This document shows positions 5,596 through 13,780 of a DNA stretch of 14,914 nt, piece by piece; the stretch's first letter is position 1, and each line of letters begins with the position of its first letter. The notes beneath the pieces are model-generated. The model did not search any database. It was not told where the DNA came from and saw only the letters and a list, made by a program, of their open reading frames with translations. This stretch comes from an uncultured Opitutia bacterium (GTDB lineage Bacteria > Verrucomicrobiota > Verrucomicrobiia > Opitutales > UBA953). Where the stretch lies: assembly GCA_903868455.1 (NCBI GenBank), contig CAIPVK010000098.1:1-14914 (forward strand), read 5' to 3'. The position numbers and the translations under genes are program-made.

Positions 5596-8500
5596 ATGGC
5601 TCACCCCGTGTCCCGCACCTATCGGATGGCCCAGGCCGCGCTGTTCGCGGTCCTCGTGGCCCTCGCTCCCGTCCCCACCGCCTCGGCCCAGCAAAAGCCG
5701 GCCCAGGCGCAGGAGGAGACCCCGACCCAGAAGCTGTGGAACGAGGCCGAGAAGCTCCTCGCCGAGAGGAAGTACCCGGCCGCCCTCGAGCGCTTCCAGC
5801 AGCTCGAGAAGGATGCCGACAAGGCCGGGCTTCCGGCCGAGGCCAAGGCCGCCATCGCCTTCCGCCAAGCCTCCTGCCTCTACCTGATCGCCGGCCAAAG
5901 CAAGCTGGGCTCCGACTGGACCAAGGTCGAGGTCGCCCTCCAGAAGTTCCTCCAGAACCACCCGCAGGGCACCGGCACGCTCCTCGACGCGACGAACAAC
6001 ATGCGCGGGCCCGCCCGCCTGTCCTTGGTCGAGGCGTACGCCTACCAGTCGAAGTGGGACGAGGCCCTGCGCGACCTCGACGCCCTCCGCAAGCCCAGCC
6101 CGGAGACCCGCGAGGAGGACCGCGTCCTGGCCTTCGTCATGACGGCCAAGATCCTCGAGCTCCGCGCCAAGGGCCGCTCGCCCGAGGAGCTCAAGCAGGC
6201 GCTCGGACAGTCCATGAACCTGCTCAAGCAGGTCATCGCCGGCGGCATGGGCACGCCCGAGCGCCGCGAGGCCGCCCTCAAGCTCGTCGAGGTCTACGCC
6301 TCCCTCGGCATGGCCAAGGAGGCCGAGCAGCTCCGCGCCGAGATCGAGGCCAAGGGCGTCGGCTCCCCCGCCGAGCTCGTGCGCGCCAACGCCCAGCGCC
6401 TGGAGATCGGCGACGCCCGCTTCCAGACGGCCGAGGCCGAGCCCGAGCCCAAGGCCCGCGAGGAGCTCTACCGGCAGGCCCTCTCCAGCTACCAGGGCAC
6501 GCTCCGCCGCGCCGCCCTCTCGCGCGCCCTCGTGCTCGCCGTCGAGTCCCGCCAGCAGGAGGTCGACCGCCTCGTGCGCGCCTACGCCAAGCCGACGCCC
6601 GAGCAGCAGGCGGCGATCGACAAGGCCAAGGAGCAGCTCGACGAGGTGTCCAAGCTCCAGACGGAGTTCGGCGGCAACAAGGACTACGACGCGGTCATCT
6701 CCTACCGCATCGGGCTCTGCCTGCTCGAGCTGAACCGCCCCTGGGAGGCCTTCGTCGCCTTCCGCGACATCTTCCAGAACAGCCCCGGCTTCGAGAAGAT
6801 CTCCGGCGCCTACTACTACTACATCGACGCCCTCCGCCGCATCGGCCGCACCGAGGAGGCGCTCAAGGTCAGCAAGGAGTTCCTCCAGAAGTATCCCGAC
6901 TCCGCGGAGGCCGGCCCCATCGCGCTGGGCCTCGGCGAGATCCGCATGGAGCAGGAGGAGTTCGAGCAGGCCATCGCGGAGTTCAAGTGGGCCAAGGCCA
7001 ACGCCAAGGGCCTCGACCCCGCCGCCGTCCAGGAGATCGACTTCGGCATCGTCCGCGCCCTCTTCTCCAACGTCGACTGGGCCAAGGCCCGCGTGGCGCT
7101 CGAGGAGTTCCTCCAGAAATACCCGAGCACGCCGGCCAAGGAGTCGGCCGTCTACATGCTCGGCCTGACCTACTTCTTCGAGGGCAACTACCCCGAGACG
7201 GTCGGCAACAAGGACAAGCCCGGCGCCCTCGTCCGCTACTACAAGGAGTTCCCCAACGGCCAGCACAAGGCCGACGTCCTCTACCGCCTGGGCGTCGTCT
7301 CGCTCAACATCGCGACCGACACGCTCTTCCAGCAGGGCGTCCTCGAGAAGGACATCCGCGGCCCCGACGGCGCCATCGCCATCGCCCGCCTGTGGCTCTC
7401 GCGCCACGGCAACGCCAAGGACGAGGCCAGCGTGACCCAGCTGCCCGAGGTCCACACCCTCATCGCCGACGCCCACGCCAAGAAGGGCGAGGCCTTCGGC
7501 CGGCAGGCCGAGGAGCTCGACAAGAAGGTCCGCACCACCGCCGCCCCCGCCGCCAAGCAGGCCCTGCTCGCCCAGCAGCGCCAGGCCGAGGCCGCCAAGG
7601 CCGAGCAGGTCAAGGCCTCCATCGACGCCTACATCCAGGCCGCCCGCACGGCCAAGGCCAACCCCGCCGCGCTCGAGTTCGCCCTCGGCGAGGCCACCAA
7701 GCTGCTCGGCGGCCGCGGCGAGCACGCCCGCATCCGCGACCTCTACCAGGAGCTGCACGACTGGGACCCCGCGGCGCCCAAGGCGACCGTCTACCTCTAC
7801 GAGGTCGTCAAGGCCACGGAGAAGATGGGGGACTCCCCCGAGTTCCGCGTCCGCACCGAGCGCGCCCAGGCCGAGTTCGGCGAGCGCCTCCGCCTCGCCC
7901 GCGAGCGCATCGACGGCCTCGAGCGCGCCGGCAAGTTCAACACCCCCGAGCTCGCCACGGCCAAGGCCGACCTCGCCCGCCTCTCCGAGGAGCTCGCCAA
8001 GGCCCTCGAGGTGATCGAGGCCGATCGCCAGAAGGCGGTCCAGGCCGCCCGCCAGGAGGCCCTCGGCGTCCTCTCCAAGGCCATCGCCGCGTCCATCGAC
8101 AACCGGAAGCAGGAAGGCTCGGAGCGCCTGCTCGGCTTCCTCGCCGAGAAGCTCGCCCGCCGCATCAAGCGCGTGCGCCCCGGCCAGGAGCCGGCCCCCG
8201 GCGCCTACACCCTCAAGGCCGCCATGGCCGACCTCGACGCCGCCCTCGGCGTGCGCGAGGGCTCGGGCACGCTCATCGCGCAGGCGCGCCGCCTCTACGC
8301 CCAGGCCCAGCTCGCCCTGCTCGGCCGCGACCCCGCGCAGGCCGAGGCGCTCTGGCGCCGCATCGCCGACCTCTACAAGCCCGAGGAGCTGAGCCCCGCC
8401 ATCCTCGGCACGGTCGGCGAGCACCTGCTCTCCAAGCGCGACCCGCGCGCGGAGGCCTTCCTGTCCTACATCGCCGAGTTCCACCGCTCCTCCGACTACG

Positions 8501-8991
8501 CCGACTTCGGCTTCGCCGGCCTGGCCGAGCTCCGGCTCGCCCAGGGCAAGCCCAAGGACGCCCTGACCCTCTGCGAGGAGGCGGTCGACCTCGGGATCGT
8601 GATGTCGCGCGAGAAGGACATCCGCTTCGCCAAGGCGCGCGCCCTCATCGACCTCGGCAAGTACGACGAGGCCAAGAAGGAGCTCGTGTTCATCAGCGGC
8701 GTCCGCGAGTGGCGCGGCGAGACCACCTCCGGCTGCCTCTACCACCTCGCGGTGATCGAGGAGAAGCAGGGCCGCCTGCAGGAGGCCGTCGTCCTCCACC
8801 AGCGCAACATCGTGGCCTGGAAGCGCCATGAGCGCTGGGTCGCCAAGTCCTACCTCGCCTCGGCCGACCTGCTCGCCAAGCTCGGGCAGCGCGACGCCGC
8901 CCGCCAGACCCTCCAGGAGATGCTCTCCAAGGACCGGGTGAAGGACACGCCCGAGGCCCAGGAGGCCCGCTCCCGCCTGACCCGACTCTGA
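5596..8991 (+). CDS. Large exported TPR-repeat protein of the ExbBD cluster
   Basis: The 1131-residue product starts with a signal peptide (basic start, hydrophobic 12-27, likely cut after PTASA near residue 31), so it probably acts in the periplasm. Most of the rest is helical repeat. TPR-like units are clear at about 44-75, 360-470, 495-540 and 965-1110. The phrase F-L-Q-(K/N)-(Y/H)-P recurs at 118-123, 429-434 and 505-510, marking second helices of repeat units. Two charged stretches at about 636-682 and 750-822 look like coiled coil. No enzymatic motif is seen. TPR proteins usually scaffold protein partners; beside ExbB/ExbD genes this one may link the inner-membrane motor to the envelope, which is inference. 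An internal Met at residue 11 is an alternative start. The next gene begins five bases after its stop. Confidence 0.85.
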   Translation: MAHPVSRTYRMAQAALFAVLVALAPVPTASAQQKPAQAQEETPTQKLWNEAEKLLAERKYPAALERFQQLEKDADKAGLPAEAKAAIAFRQASCLYLIAGQSKLGSDWTKVEVALQKFLQNHPQGTGTLLDATNNMRGPARLSLVEAYAYQSKWDEALRDLDALRKPSPETREEDRVLAFVMTAKILELRAKGRSPEELKQALGQSMNLLKQVIAGGMGTPERREAALKLVEVYASLGMAKEAEQLRAEIEAKGVGSPAELVRANAQRLEIGDARFQTAEAEPEPKAREELYRQALSSYQGTLRRAALSRALVLAVESRQQEVDRLVRAYAKPTPEQQAAIDKAKEQLDEVSKLQTEFGGNKDYDAVISYRIGLCLLELNRPWEAFVAFRDIFQNSPGFEKISGAYYYYIDALRRIGRTEEALKVSKEFLQKYPDSAEAGPIALGLGEIRMEQEEFEQAIAEFKWAKANAKGLDPAAVQEIDFGIVRALFSNVDWAKARVALEEFLQKYPSTPAKESAVYMLGLTYFFEGNYPETVGNKDKPGALVRYYKEFPNGQHKADVLYRLGVVSLNIATDTLFQQGVLEKDIRGPDGAIAIARLWLSRHGNAKDEASVTQLPEVHTLIADAHAKKGEAFGRQAEELDKKVRTTAAPAAKQALLAQQRQAEAAKAEQVKASIDAYIQAARTAKANPAALEFALGEATKLLGGRGEHARIRDLYQELHDWDPAAPKATVYLYEVVKATEKMGDSPEFRVRTERAQAEFGERLRLARERIDGLERAGKFNTPELATAKADLARLSEELAKALEVIEADRQKAVQAARQEALGVLSKAIAASIDNRKQEGSERLLGFLAEKLARRIKRVRPGQEPAPGAYTLKAAMADLDAALGVREGSGTLIAQARRLYAQAQLALLGRDPAQAEALWRRIADLYKPEELSPAILGTVGEHLLSKRDPRAEAFLSYIAEFHRSSDYADFGFAGLAELRLAQGKPKDALTLCEEAVDLGIVMSREKDIRFAKARALIDLGKYDEAKKELVFISGVREWRGETTSGCLYHLAVIEEKQGRLQEAVVLHQRNIVAWKRHERWVAKSYLASADLLAKLGQRDAARQTLQEMLSKDRVKDTPEAQEARSRLTRL

Positions 8992-8996
8992 GACCC

Positions 8997-9965
8997 ATGC
9001 GCCACGCCCTCGCCCTCTGCCTCGTCGGCCTCGCCGCCGCCGCGCCCGCCCAGGTCCTCGTCTTCCGCAACAACGAGCGCTGGGAGGTCAACAACCCCCT
9101 GGCCCTCGACGACAAGGGCAAGCCCGTCCCGCCCGACGCCAAGCGCGCCAAGTTCAACGCGACCTTCGACAAGGTCGAGCGCGTGAGCCGCGCCGGCGGG
9201 GCCGAGTTCACCGCCTCCAAGAGGCTCGAGGAGGTCGTCGGCATCGAGTGGCCGGCCATCGCCCAGCTCCGCACCGCCAAGGAGGAGATCTCCCGCGGCA
9301 ACGCGACCCGCGCCCTCGAGCTCGCCGAGTCCGTCCTTCGGGTCTTCGACAAGGCCAAGAAGGTCCCGGGCAGCCCCTGGATCGCCGCGGCCATCGTCAA
9401 GCTGGACGCCATCGACCGCCTGGACAACGACGCCGCCCTCGCCGCCTTCCTCTCGGCCCTCGAGACGGTGGACGACGGCTCCAACGCCGAGCTGCGCCAG
9501 AAGGTCCAGGTCGCGAAGCTCATCCAGAAGGCCCGCCGCGGCGACCACGCCGGCGTCATCGCCGACGCCGACGGCCTCATCGCCAGCCTGGACAGCGCCG
9601 ACACCCTCGCCCGCCTCCACATCCTCAAGGGCGCCTCGCTCCTCGTCCTGCGCCGCTACGAGGAGGCCATGAACACCTACCTCCGCGTGCCCGTCTTCTA
9701 CGGCTCGCAGCAGGAGCACCTGCCCAAGGCCCTGCTCGGCGCCGCCAAGGCCTTTCGCGGCATGGACTCGCCCGCCCTCAAGTCCCAGCGCCTCGGCGAG
9801 GTCGCCAACCGCTACCTGCGCGAGCTCGTCGCCACCTACCCCGTCTCGGCCGAGGCCGAGGAGGCCAAGGCCCTCCTGCCCAAGGAGGAGCGCGAGGCCG
9901 CCATCCAGGAGCAGACCGCGATCAAGGACGCGGTCGTCGCGCCCGCCGAGACCGGGGGCGAGTAA
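8997..9965 (+). CDS. Exported helical-repeat protein with small N-terminal beta domain
   Basis: This 322-residue protein has a short signal peptide (MRHALALCLVGLAAAAPAQ, likely cut after APA at residue 18). Residues about 20-88 look beta-rich: VLVFRNNERWEV, a K/P-rich turn, then a segment ending in RLEEVVGIEWP. That pattern suggests a small barrel or SH3-like fold, not firmly assignable. From about 90 to 305 it is helical with TPR-like units, for example RALELAESVLRVF, a unit around LHILKGASLLVLRRYEEAMNTYLRV, and KALLGAAKAF. The tail is charged and probably disordered. It starts five bases after the large TPR gene, so the two are surely co-transcribed and probably act in the same periplasmic assembly. 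I know no named family for it. A partner role for the ExbBD motor is inferred from position only. Confidence 0.82.
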   Translation: MRHALALCLVGLAAAAPAQVLVFRNNERWEVNNPLALDDKGKPVPPDAKRAKFNATFDKVERVSRAGGAEFTASKRLEEVVGIEWPAIAQLRTAKEEISRGNATRALELAESVLRVFDKAKKVPGSPWIAAAIVKLDAIDRLDNDAALAAFLSALETVDDGSNAELRQKVQVAKLIQKARRGDHAGVIADADGLIASLDSADTLARLHILKGASLLVLRRYEEAMNTYLRVPVFYGSQQEHLPKALLGAAKAFRGMDSPALKSQRLGEVANRYLRELVATYPVSAEAEEAKALLPKEEREAAIQEQTAIKDAVVAPAETGGE

Positions 9966-9971
9966 GCGCCC

Positions 9972-10000
9972 TTGCAACCCTTCCCCGAACCCCCTAAACC
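9972..10000 (+). promoter_or_regulatory. Putative internal promoter before exbB
   Basis: In the 42-base gap between the second exported protein and exbB, TTGCAA (9972-9977) is followed after exactly 17 bp by TAAACC (9995-10000), seven bases before the ATG at 10008. Used as a promoter, this would give a leaderless exbB mRNA, and the gap indeed has no Shine-Dalgarno. It would let exbB-exbD-exbD be made in excess of the TPR proteins. Both boxes match the sigma70 consensus only partly. Confidence 0.38.
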
Positions 10001-10007
10001 CCCGACC

Positions 10008-10799
10008 ATGACCCCCACGTTCCGCACCGCCCTCGCCCTGGCCCTCACCACCGGCCTGCTCCGCGCCCAGGAAGCCGCCGCCCCCGGCGTCCACGAGAAG
10101 ACCCTGATGGAGGTCTTCCACGAGGGCGGCTGGGTGATGTACCCCCTCCTCATCGCCTCGATGCTGATGGTCTGGCTGATCATCGACGGCTACATGAAGA
10201 CCGCCCCGAAGTTCGCCTACCCCAAGGAGCAGGTCGACCAGGTCGACGCCTTCTTCCGCGCCGGCGACTACCGCGGCGCCTACACCTACACCCAGTCCGT
10301 GGTCTCGCCCTTCGCCGACGTCATGCGCGCCGGCCTCCGCATGGCCCCCGAGGGCAAGGAGATGACCGAGGAGGCCATCTTCTCCGAGATCAACCGCCTC
10401 AACGGCGACATGCAGGGCCGCATCTCCTACCTGTCCGTCATCGGGGTCTGCACCCCGATGATCGGCCTCGTCGGCACGGTCGGCGGCATGATGAACGCCT
10501 TCTCGACCCTCGGCACCTCCGGCGTGGGCGACCCCTCCAAGCTCGCCGGCGCCATCGGCGAGGTGCTCGTGGCCACCGCCTCCGGCCTGGCCGTCGCCAT
10601 CCCGGCCTTCATCTTCTACTACCTCATCCGCAACCGCGTGGCCGGCAACATCCACGACCTCAACGAGCTCGCCCAGGCCCGCTTCCGCGCCTTCCCGTAC
10701 GACGAGATGGCCGGCAAGATCGACGAGATCGGCGCCGAGGCCCCCATCGCCGCCGCACCGGTCTGGAACGCCCCCGCGGCCGACCAGCCCCAGGCCTAA
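10008..10799 (+). CDS. exbB: ExbB/TolQ/MotA-family proton-channel protein with N-terminal signal-peptide extension
   Basis: ExbB-type proteins form the inner-membrane pentamer that, with ExbD, turns proton flow into mechanical work on the cell envelope. The 263-residue product begins with a signal-peptide-like segment (TALALALTTGLLRA, likely cut near residue 20). Three membrane helices follow at about 42-60, 141-165 and 185-207. The family hallmarks are GLVGTVGGMMNAF (153-165) and GEVLVATASGLAVAIPA (184-200), with the cytoplasmic domain between helices 1 and 2. The N-terminal extension is common in ExbB of several phyla. The frame is open to a TTG at 9972, but that TTG is better read as a -35 box and ATG 10008 gives the signal peptide. 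exbD genes follow after 18 bases. Which transducer it serves cannot be read here, since no TonB or TolA is nearby. Confidence 0.92.
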   Translation: MTPTFRTALALALTTGLLRAQEAAAPGVHEKTLMEVFHEGGWVMYPLLIASMLMVWLIIDGYMKTAPKFAYPKEQVDQVDAFFRAGDYRGAYTYTQSVVSPFADVMRAGLRMAPEGKEMTEEAIFSEINRLNGDMQGRISYLSVIGVCTPMIGLVGTVGGMMNAFSTLGTSGVGDPSKLAGAIGEVLVATASGLAVAIPAFIFYYLIRNRVAGNIHDLNELAQARFRAFPYDEMAGKIDEIGAEAPIAAAPVWNAPAADQPQA

Positions 10800-10817
10800 C
10801 CCCCCAAGCCCGGCACC

Positions 10818-11258
10818 ATGGCAGGCGGAGGCGGAGGCGGGGACGGGGAACCCGAGTTCCAGGTGGCGCCGATGATCGACGTCCTGATGGTGCTGCTCGT
10901 CTTCTTCATGTCGATCACCTCGGCCCAGGTCCTGAAGGTCGACAAGAACATCCAGCTCCCCCTCGCCGTCCACGGCAAGAAGCGGGACGACAAGGCCGCG
11001 GCGGGGCTGATCAACATCTCGTGGGACAAGACCACCGGCCAGGCCAGGTACAAGCTGGACGACCGCGAGCTCGACCCGAACGACAAGGAGGGCATCGCCC
11101 GCGAGCTCGCCGCGCGCAAGGGCAACAACAAGGACTTCCGGCTCCTCATCCGCGCCGACAAGGAATGCCACGCCAAGTTCATCTCCAAGGCCCTCGAGTG
11201 GGGCGCCGAGGCGGGCATCGACAACATCGCCTTCTCCGGGCTGAACAACGAATACTGA
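10818..11258 (+). CDS. exbD: ExbD/TolR-family protein, first copy
   Basis: This 146-residue protein has the standard ExbD plan: a short cytoplasmic N-terminus, one membrane helix and a periplasmic domain. The helix region reads FQVAPMIDVLMVLLVFFM, and Asp21 is the conserved proton-carrying residue at the start of the helix. The N-terminus is unusual, with six glycines in a row at 3-8. The periplasmic part has the expected ending (RLLIRADKECHAKFISKALEWGAEAGIDNIAFSG), although this copy carries more lysine than is usual. It lies 18 bases after exbB and one base before the second exbD copy, so the three are one transcript. The two copies differ clearly in sequence, which suggests a heteromeric ExbD pair rather than a recent duplication. 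No Shine-Dalgarno is seen upstream. Confidence 0.92.
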   Translation: MAGGGGGGDGEPEFQVAPMIDVLMVLLVFFMSITSAQVLKVDKNIQLPLAVHGKKRDDKAAAGLINISWDKTTGQARYKLDDRELDPNDKEGIARELAARKGNNKDFRLLIRADKECHAKFISKALEWGAEAGIDNIAFSGLNNEY

Positions 11259-11259
11259 C

Positions 11260-11709
11260 ATGGCCAAGGATCGCGCCAAGGGGGTGACCAACCCCGACGT
11301 CGGCTTCCAGATCGCCCCCATGATCGACGTCGTCTTCGTCATCATGCTCTTCTTCATGGTCATGGCCGGCGCCGTGAAGGTGGAGCACGAGCTCAAGACG
11401 ACCCTCCCCGGCAACGTGGAGACCGCCCAGGAGACCGAGATGCCCGACGAGCTGACCATCGCCGTGGCCGAGAACGGCCAGGTCTCGCTCAACGACGAGC
11501 CCATCTCGACCCCGACCGACAAGGAGCTCAACCAGCTCTACCAGGAGATGATGCGGGCCCGGCAGAACGCCGACAGCGGCAAGACCAAGCTGCTCGTCAC
11601 CGTCCAGGCCGAGGAGACCGCCCGCTACGAGCGCGTCGTCAACGTCCTCGACGTGCTCGCCAAGGCCGAGGTCAGCAACGTCACCTTCGCCACCGCCGAG
11701 CCGGAGTGA
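11260..11709 (+). CDS. exbD: ExbD/TolR-family protein, second copy
   Basis: The second ExbD/TolR-type subunit has 149 residues. Asp23 in FQIAPMIDVVFVIMLFFMVM is the conserved membrane aspartate, with the helix spanning about 20-38. The periplasmic domain keeps typical features: an ELTIAVAENGQVSLNDEPIS strand pair and LLVTVQAEETARYERVVNVLDVLAKAEVSNVTFAT. It is closer to a textbook ExbD than the first copy, which has a glycine-rich start and a shorter linker. The ATG lies one base after the stop of the first copy, so translation is probably coupled. The gene closes the cluster: a strong terminator lies 22 bases after its stop, leaving no room for a co-transcribed tonB or tolA. Confidence 0.93.
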   Translation: MAKDRAKGVTNPDVGFQIAPMIDVVFVIMLFFMVMAGAVKVEHELKTTLPGNVETAQETEMPDELTIAVAENGQVSLNDEPISTPTDKELNQLYQEMMRARQNADSGKTKLLVTVQAEETARYERVVNVLDVLAKAEVSNVTFATAEPE

Positions 11710-11731
11710 CCGGCCGAGCGCCCCGGAAATC

Positions 11732-11752
11732 GCCCGCGAAAGCGGGCTTTTT
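11732..11752 (+). terminator. Intrinsic terminator closing the ExbBD cluster
   Basis: GCCCGC (11732-11737) pairs with GCGGGC (11742-11747) around a stable GAAA tetraloop and is followed by TTTTT. A second hairpin just downstream, AGCCCGCC (11762-11769) against GGCCGGGCT (11774-11782, one bulged base, loop CATG) and followed by TTTC, may back it up. Confidence 0.9.
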
Positions 11753-11788
11753 CATGCCGGCAGCCCGCCCATGGGCCGGGCTTTCGGG

Positions 11789-11816
11789 TTGCCACCCCCG
11801 ACGCGCGCGGGAGACT
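11789..11816 (+). promoter_or_regulatory. Putative promoter of nadE
   Basis: TTGCCA (11789-11794) is one mismatch from the -35 consensus. After 16 bp comes GAGACT (11811-11816), a 3/6 match to the -10 consensus, eight bases before the ATG at 11825. As with other starts here, a normally placed transcription start would leave almost no leader. No Shine-Dalgarno stands at a good distance. Confidence 0.38.
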
Positions 11817-11824
11817 GGCAGGCC

Positions 11825-13762
11825 ATGCCGAAGCGCCTGCACCAGCACGGCTTCGTGACCGTCGCCGCGGTCTCCCCCTCCCTGCGCCTCGGGGACCCGG
11901 CCGGCAACGCCCAGCTCACCCTCCAGGCCATGGAGAAGGTCGCGGCCGAGGGGGCGGAGATCGCCGTCTTCCCGGAGCTCGGCCTGACCGGCTACAGCGT
12001 CGGGGACCTGCTCGGCCACCGCGCCCTGCTCGCCGCCGCGCTCGAGGGCCTCGCCAAGGTCGCGGAGGGCACCGCGCGCCTGGGCATCACCGCGGTGGTC
12101 GGCCTGCCGGTCGAGGTCGACGGCCGCCTCTACAACTGCGCGGCCGTCGTCTCGCGAGGGCGCGTCCTCGGGGTCGTGCCCAAGACGCACCTGCCCAACA
12201 CGGGCGAGTTCTACGAGCAGCGCTGGTTCGCCTCCTCGCGCGTCGCGACCCGCCGCGACCTGCCCGCCCTGGGCGGCGTCCCGTTCGGCACGGACCTCGT
12301 CTTCCGCGCCTCCGACCTCCCCGACTGCGTCCTCGGCGTCGAGATCTGCGAGGACCTCTGGGCGACCGAGCCGCCGAGCGGCGGCCTCGCCCTGGCCGGC
12401 GCGACCGTCCTGGCCAACCTGTCGGCGAGCGACGAGCTCCTCGGCAAGGCGGCCTACCGCCGCGAGCTGGTGCGCAACCAGTCGGCCCGCTGCCTGGCGG
12501 CCTACGTCTACGCCTCGGCCGGCGCGGGCGAGTCGACGACCGACGTCGTCTACAGCGGCCACGGGCTGATCGCCGAGAACGGCGTCCTGCTCGGCGAGTC
12601 CGAGCGCTTCCGCTTCGACCACGCCCTGCTCGTCTCGCAGGTGGACGTCGAGCGCCTCGCCGCCGAGCGCCGCCGCAACAGCACCTTCTTCGGCGCCCCC
12701 GCCCCGACCGTCCGCGAGGTCGCCTTCGAGCTCGGCCACCCCGCGGGCCACGCCCCGCGCCTGCGCCGCCGCTACTCCCAGCATCCCTTCGTGCCGAGCG
12801 ACGCCGCCCGGCGCGACGAGCATTGCCAGGAGATCTTCGCCATCCAGTCCACCGGCCTCGCCCGGCGCCTCCGCCACACCGGCGCGCGCCAGGTCGTGCT
12901 CGGCATCTCGGGCGGCCTCGACTCCACCCTCGCCCTGCTCGCCTGCCTCGAGGCCTTCGGCCGCCTCGGGCTCGACCCCAAGGGCATCCTCGGGGTCACC
13001 CTGCCCGGCCCCGGCACCAGCGCGCGCACCCTGCTCAACGCCCGCCGGCTGATGGCCGCGACCGGTGTGACCGCGCGCGAGATCCCCATCGGCGCCGCGG
13101 TCGAGCAGCACCTGAGGGACCTCTCCCATCCGCCCGGGCGGCACGACGTCACCTTCGAGAACGCCCAGGCCCGCGAGCGCACCCAGATCCTCATGGACCT
13201 GGCCAACCAGGGCGGCGGCTTCGTGGTCGGCACGGGCGACCTCTCCGAGGCCGCCCTCGGCTGGTGCACCTTCAACGCCGACCACATGTCGATGTACCAT
13301 GTGAACGTCGGCGTGCCCAAGACCCTGGTGCGCCACCTCGTCGGCTGGGCGGCCCACACCCGCCACGTCGGGGAGACGCGGGCGATCCTCGAGGACATCG
13401 TGGCGACGCCCGTCAGCCCCGAGCTGCTGCCGCCGGGAGCGGACGGCTCGATCGCGCAGCAGACCGAGCACATCGTCGGGCCCTACGAGCTCCACGACTT
13501 CTTCCTCTTCCACCTCGTGCGCGGGGCCTGCCGCCCCTCCAAGGTCCTCCTGCTGGCCGAGCACGCCTTCGCCGGGAAGCACGAGCCCGAGGCCCTGCGC
13601 CGCTGGCTGAGGCTCTTCCTGACCCGATTCTTCGCCCAGCAGTACAAGCGCTCCGCCCTGCCCGACGGCCCGAAGGTGGGCTCGGTGGCGCTCTCGCCCC
13701 GCGGCGACTGGCGCATGCCCTCCGACGCCGAGGCCGCGGCGTGGCTTGCGGAACTGGGCTGA
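11825..13762 (+). CDS. nadE: Glutamine-dependent NAD+ synthetase
   Basis: NadE makes NAD+ from nicotinic acid adenine dinucleotide, ATP and glutamine-derived ammonia, the last step of NAD synthesis in the cytosol. The 645-residue protein is the long two-domain form, close in layout to the M. tuberculosis enzyme. The N-terminal nitrilase-type glutaminase has its full catalytic triad: Glu51 in FPELGLTGYS, Lys120 in VPKTHLPN and Cys175 in EICEDLW. The synthetase domain carries the ATP P-loop SGGLDS (362-367), VGTGDLSEAALGW and the C-terminal KRSALPDGPKVG. The frame extends to an ATG at 11771, but those 18 residues lie over the hairpin and promoter region. ATG 11825 (MPKRLHQHGFVTVA) matches the usual N-terminus. 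Having its own glutaminase, the enzyme needs no free ammonia. Confidence 0.97.
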   Translation: MPKRLHQHGFVTVAAVSPSLRLGDPAGNAQLTLQAMEKVAAEGAEIAVFPELGLTGYSVGDLLGHRALLAAALEGLAKVAEGTARLGITAVVGLPVEVDGRLYNCAAVVSRGRVLGVVPKTHLPNTGEFYEQRWFASSRVATRRDLPALGGVPFGTDLVFRASDLPDCVLGVEICEDLWATEPPSGGLALAGATVLANLSASDELLGKAAYRRELVRNQSARCLAAYVYASAGAGESTTDVVYSGHGLIAENGVLLGESERFRFDHALLVSQVDVERLAAERRRNSTFFGAPAPTVREVAFELGHPAGHAPRLRRRYSQHPFVPSDAARRDEHCQEIFAIQSTGLARRLRHTGARQVVLGISGGLDSTLALLACLEAFGRLGLDPKGILGVTLPGPGTSARTLLNARRLMAATGVTAREIPIGAAVEQHLRDLSHPPGRHDVTFENAQARERTQILMDLANQGGGFVVGTGDLSEAALGWCTFNADHMSMYHVNVGVPKTLVRHLVGWAAHTRHVGETRAILEDIVATPVSPELLPPGADGSIAQQTEHIVGPYELHDFFLFHLVRGACRPSKVLLLAEHAFAGKHEPEALRRWLRLFLTRFFAQQYKRSALPDGPKVGSVALSPRGDWRMPSDAEAAAWLAELG

Positions 13763-13774
13763 CCCGCCTAGGTG
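13746..13774 (+). promoter_or_regulatory. Putative promoter of the FAD-linked oxidase gene, inside the nadE 3' end
   Basis: TTGCGG (13746-13751), exactly 17 bp, then TAGGTG (13769-13774), six bases before the ATG at 13781. The -10 box is nearly the same as the TAGGTC before the TPR cluster. A GGGAGG at 13774-13779 is only one base from the ATG, too close for a standard ribosome-binding site. Read-through from nadE is equally possible because only 18 bases separate the genes. Confidence 0.35.
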
Positions 13775-13780
13775 GGAGGC

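Noticed and set aside
5377..8829. A 1150-codon open frame on the minus strand opposite the large TPR gene (and similar long minus frames at 2430-4130 and 11681-14893)
   Set aside because: Monotonous Gly/Leu/Ala/Glu/Val-rich translation with no domain, as expected from the complement of GC-rich codons. The plus-strand genes there have clear signal peptides, repeats or catalytic motifs.
5736..8831. A 1031-codon plus-strand frame inside the large TPR gene
   Set aside because: An Arg/Pro/Gly-rich translation typical of a frame-shifted reading of GC-rich coding DNA. The signal peptide and TPR motifs are in the other frame.
9972..10007. TTG start for exbB at 9972
   Set aside because: It would put a Pro-rich stretch ahead of the signal peptide. 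ATG 10008 gives a normal signal peptide, and TTGCAA fits a -35 box.
11771..11824. ATG at 11771 as the nadE start
   Set aside because: The ATG lies in the loop of a hairpin (11762-11782), and the 18 added residues do not resemble NadE N-termini.
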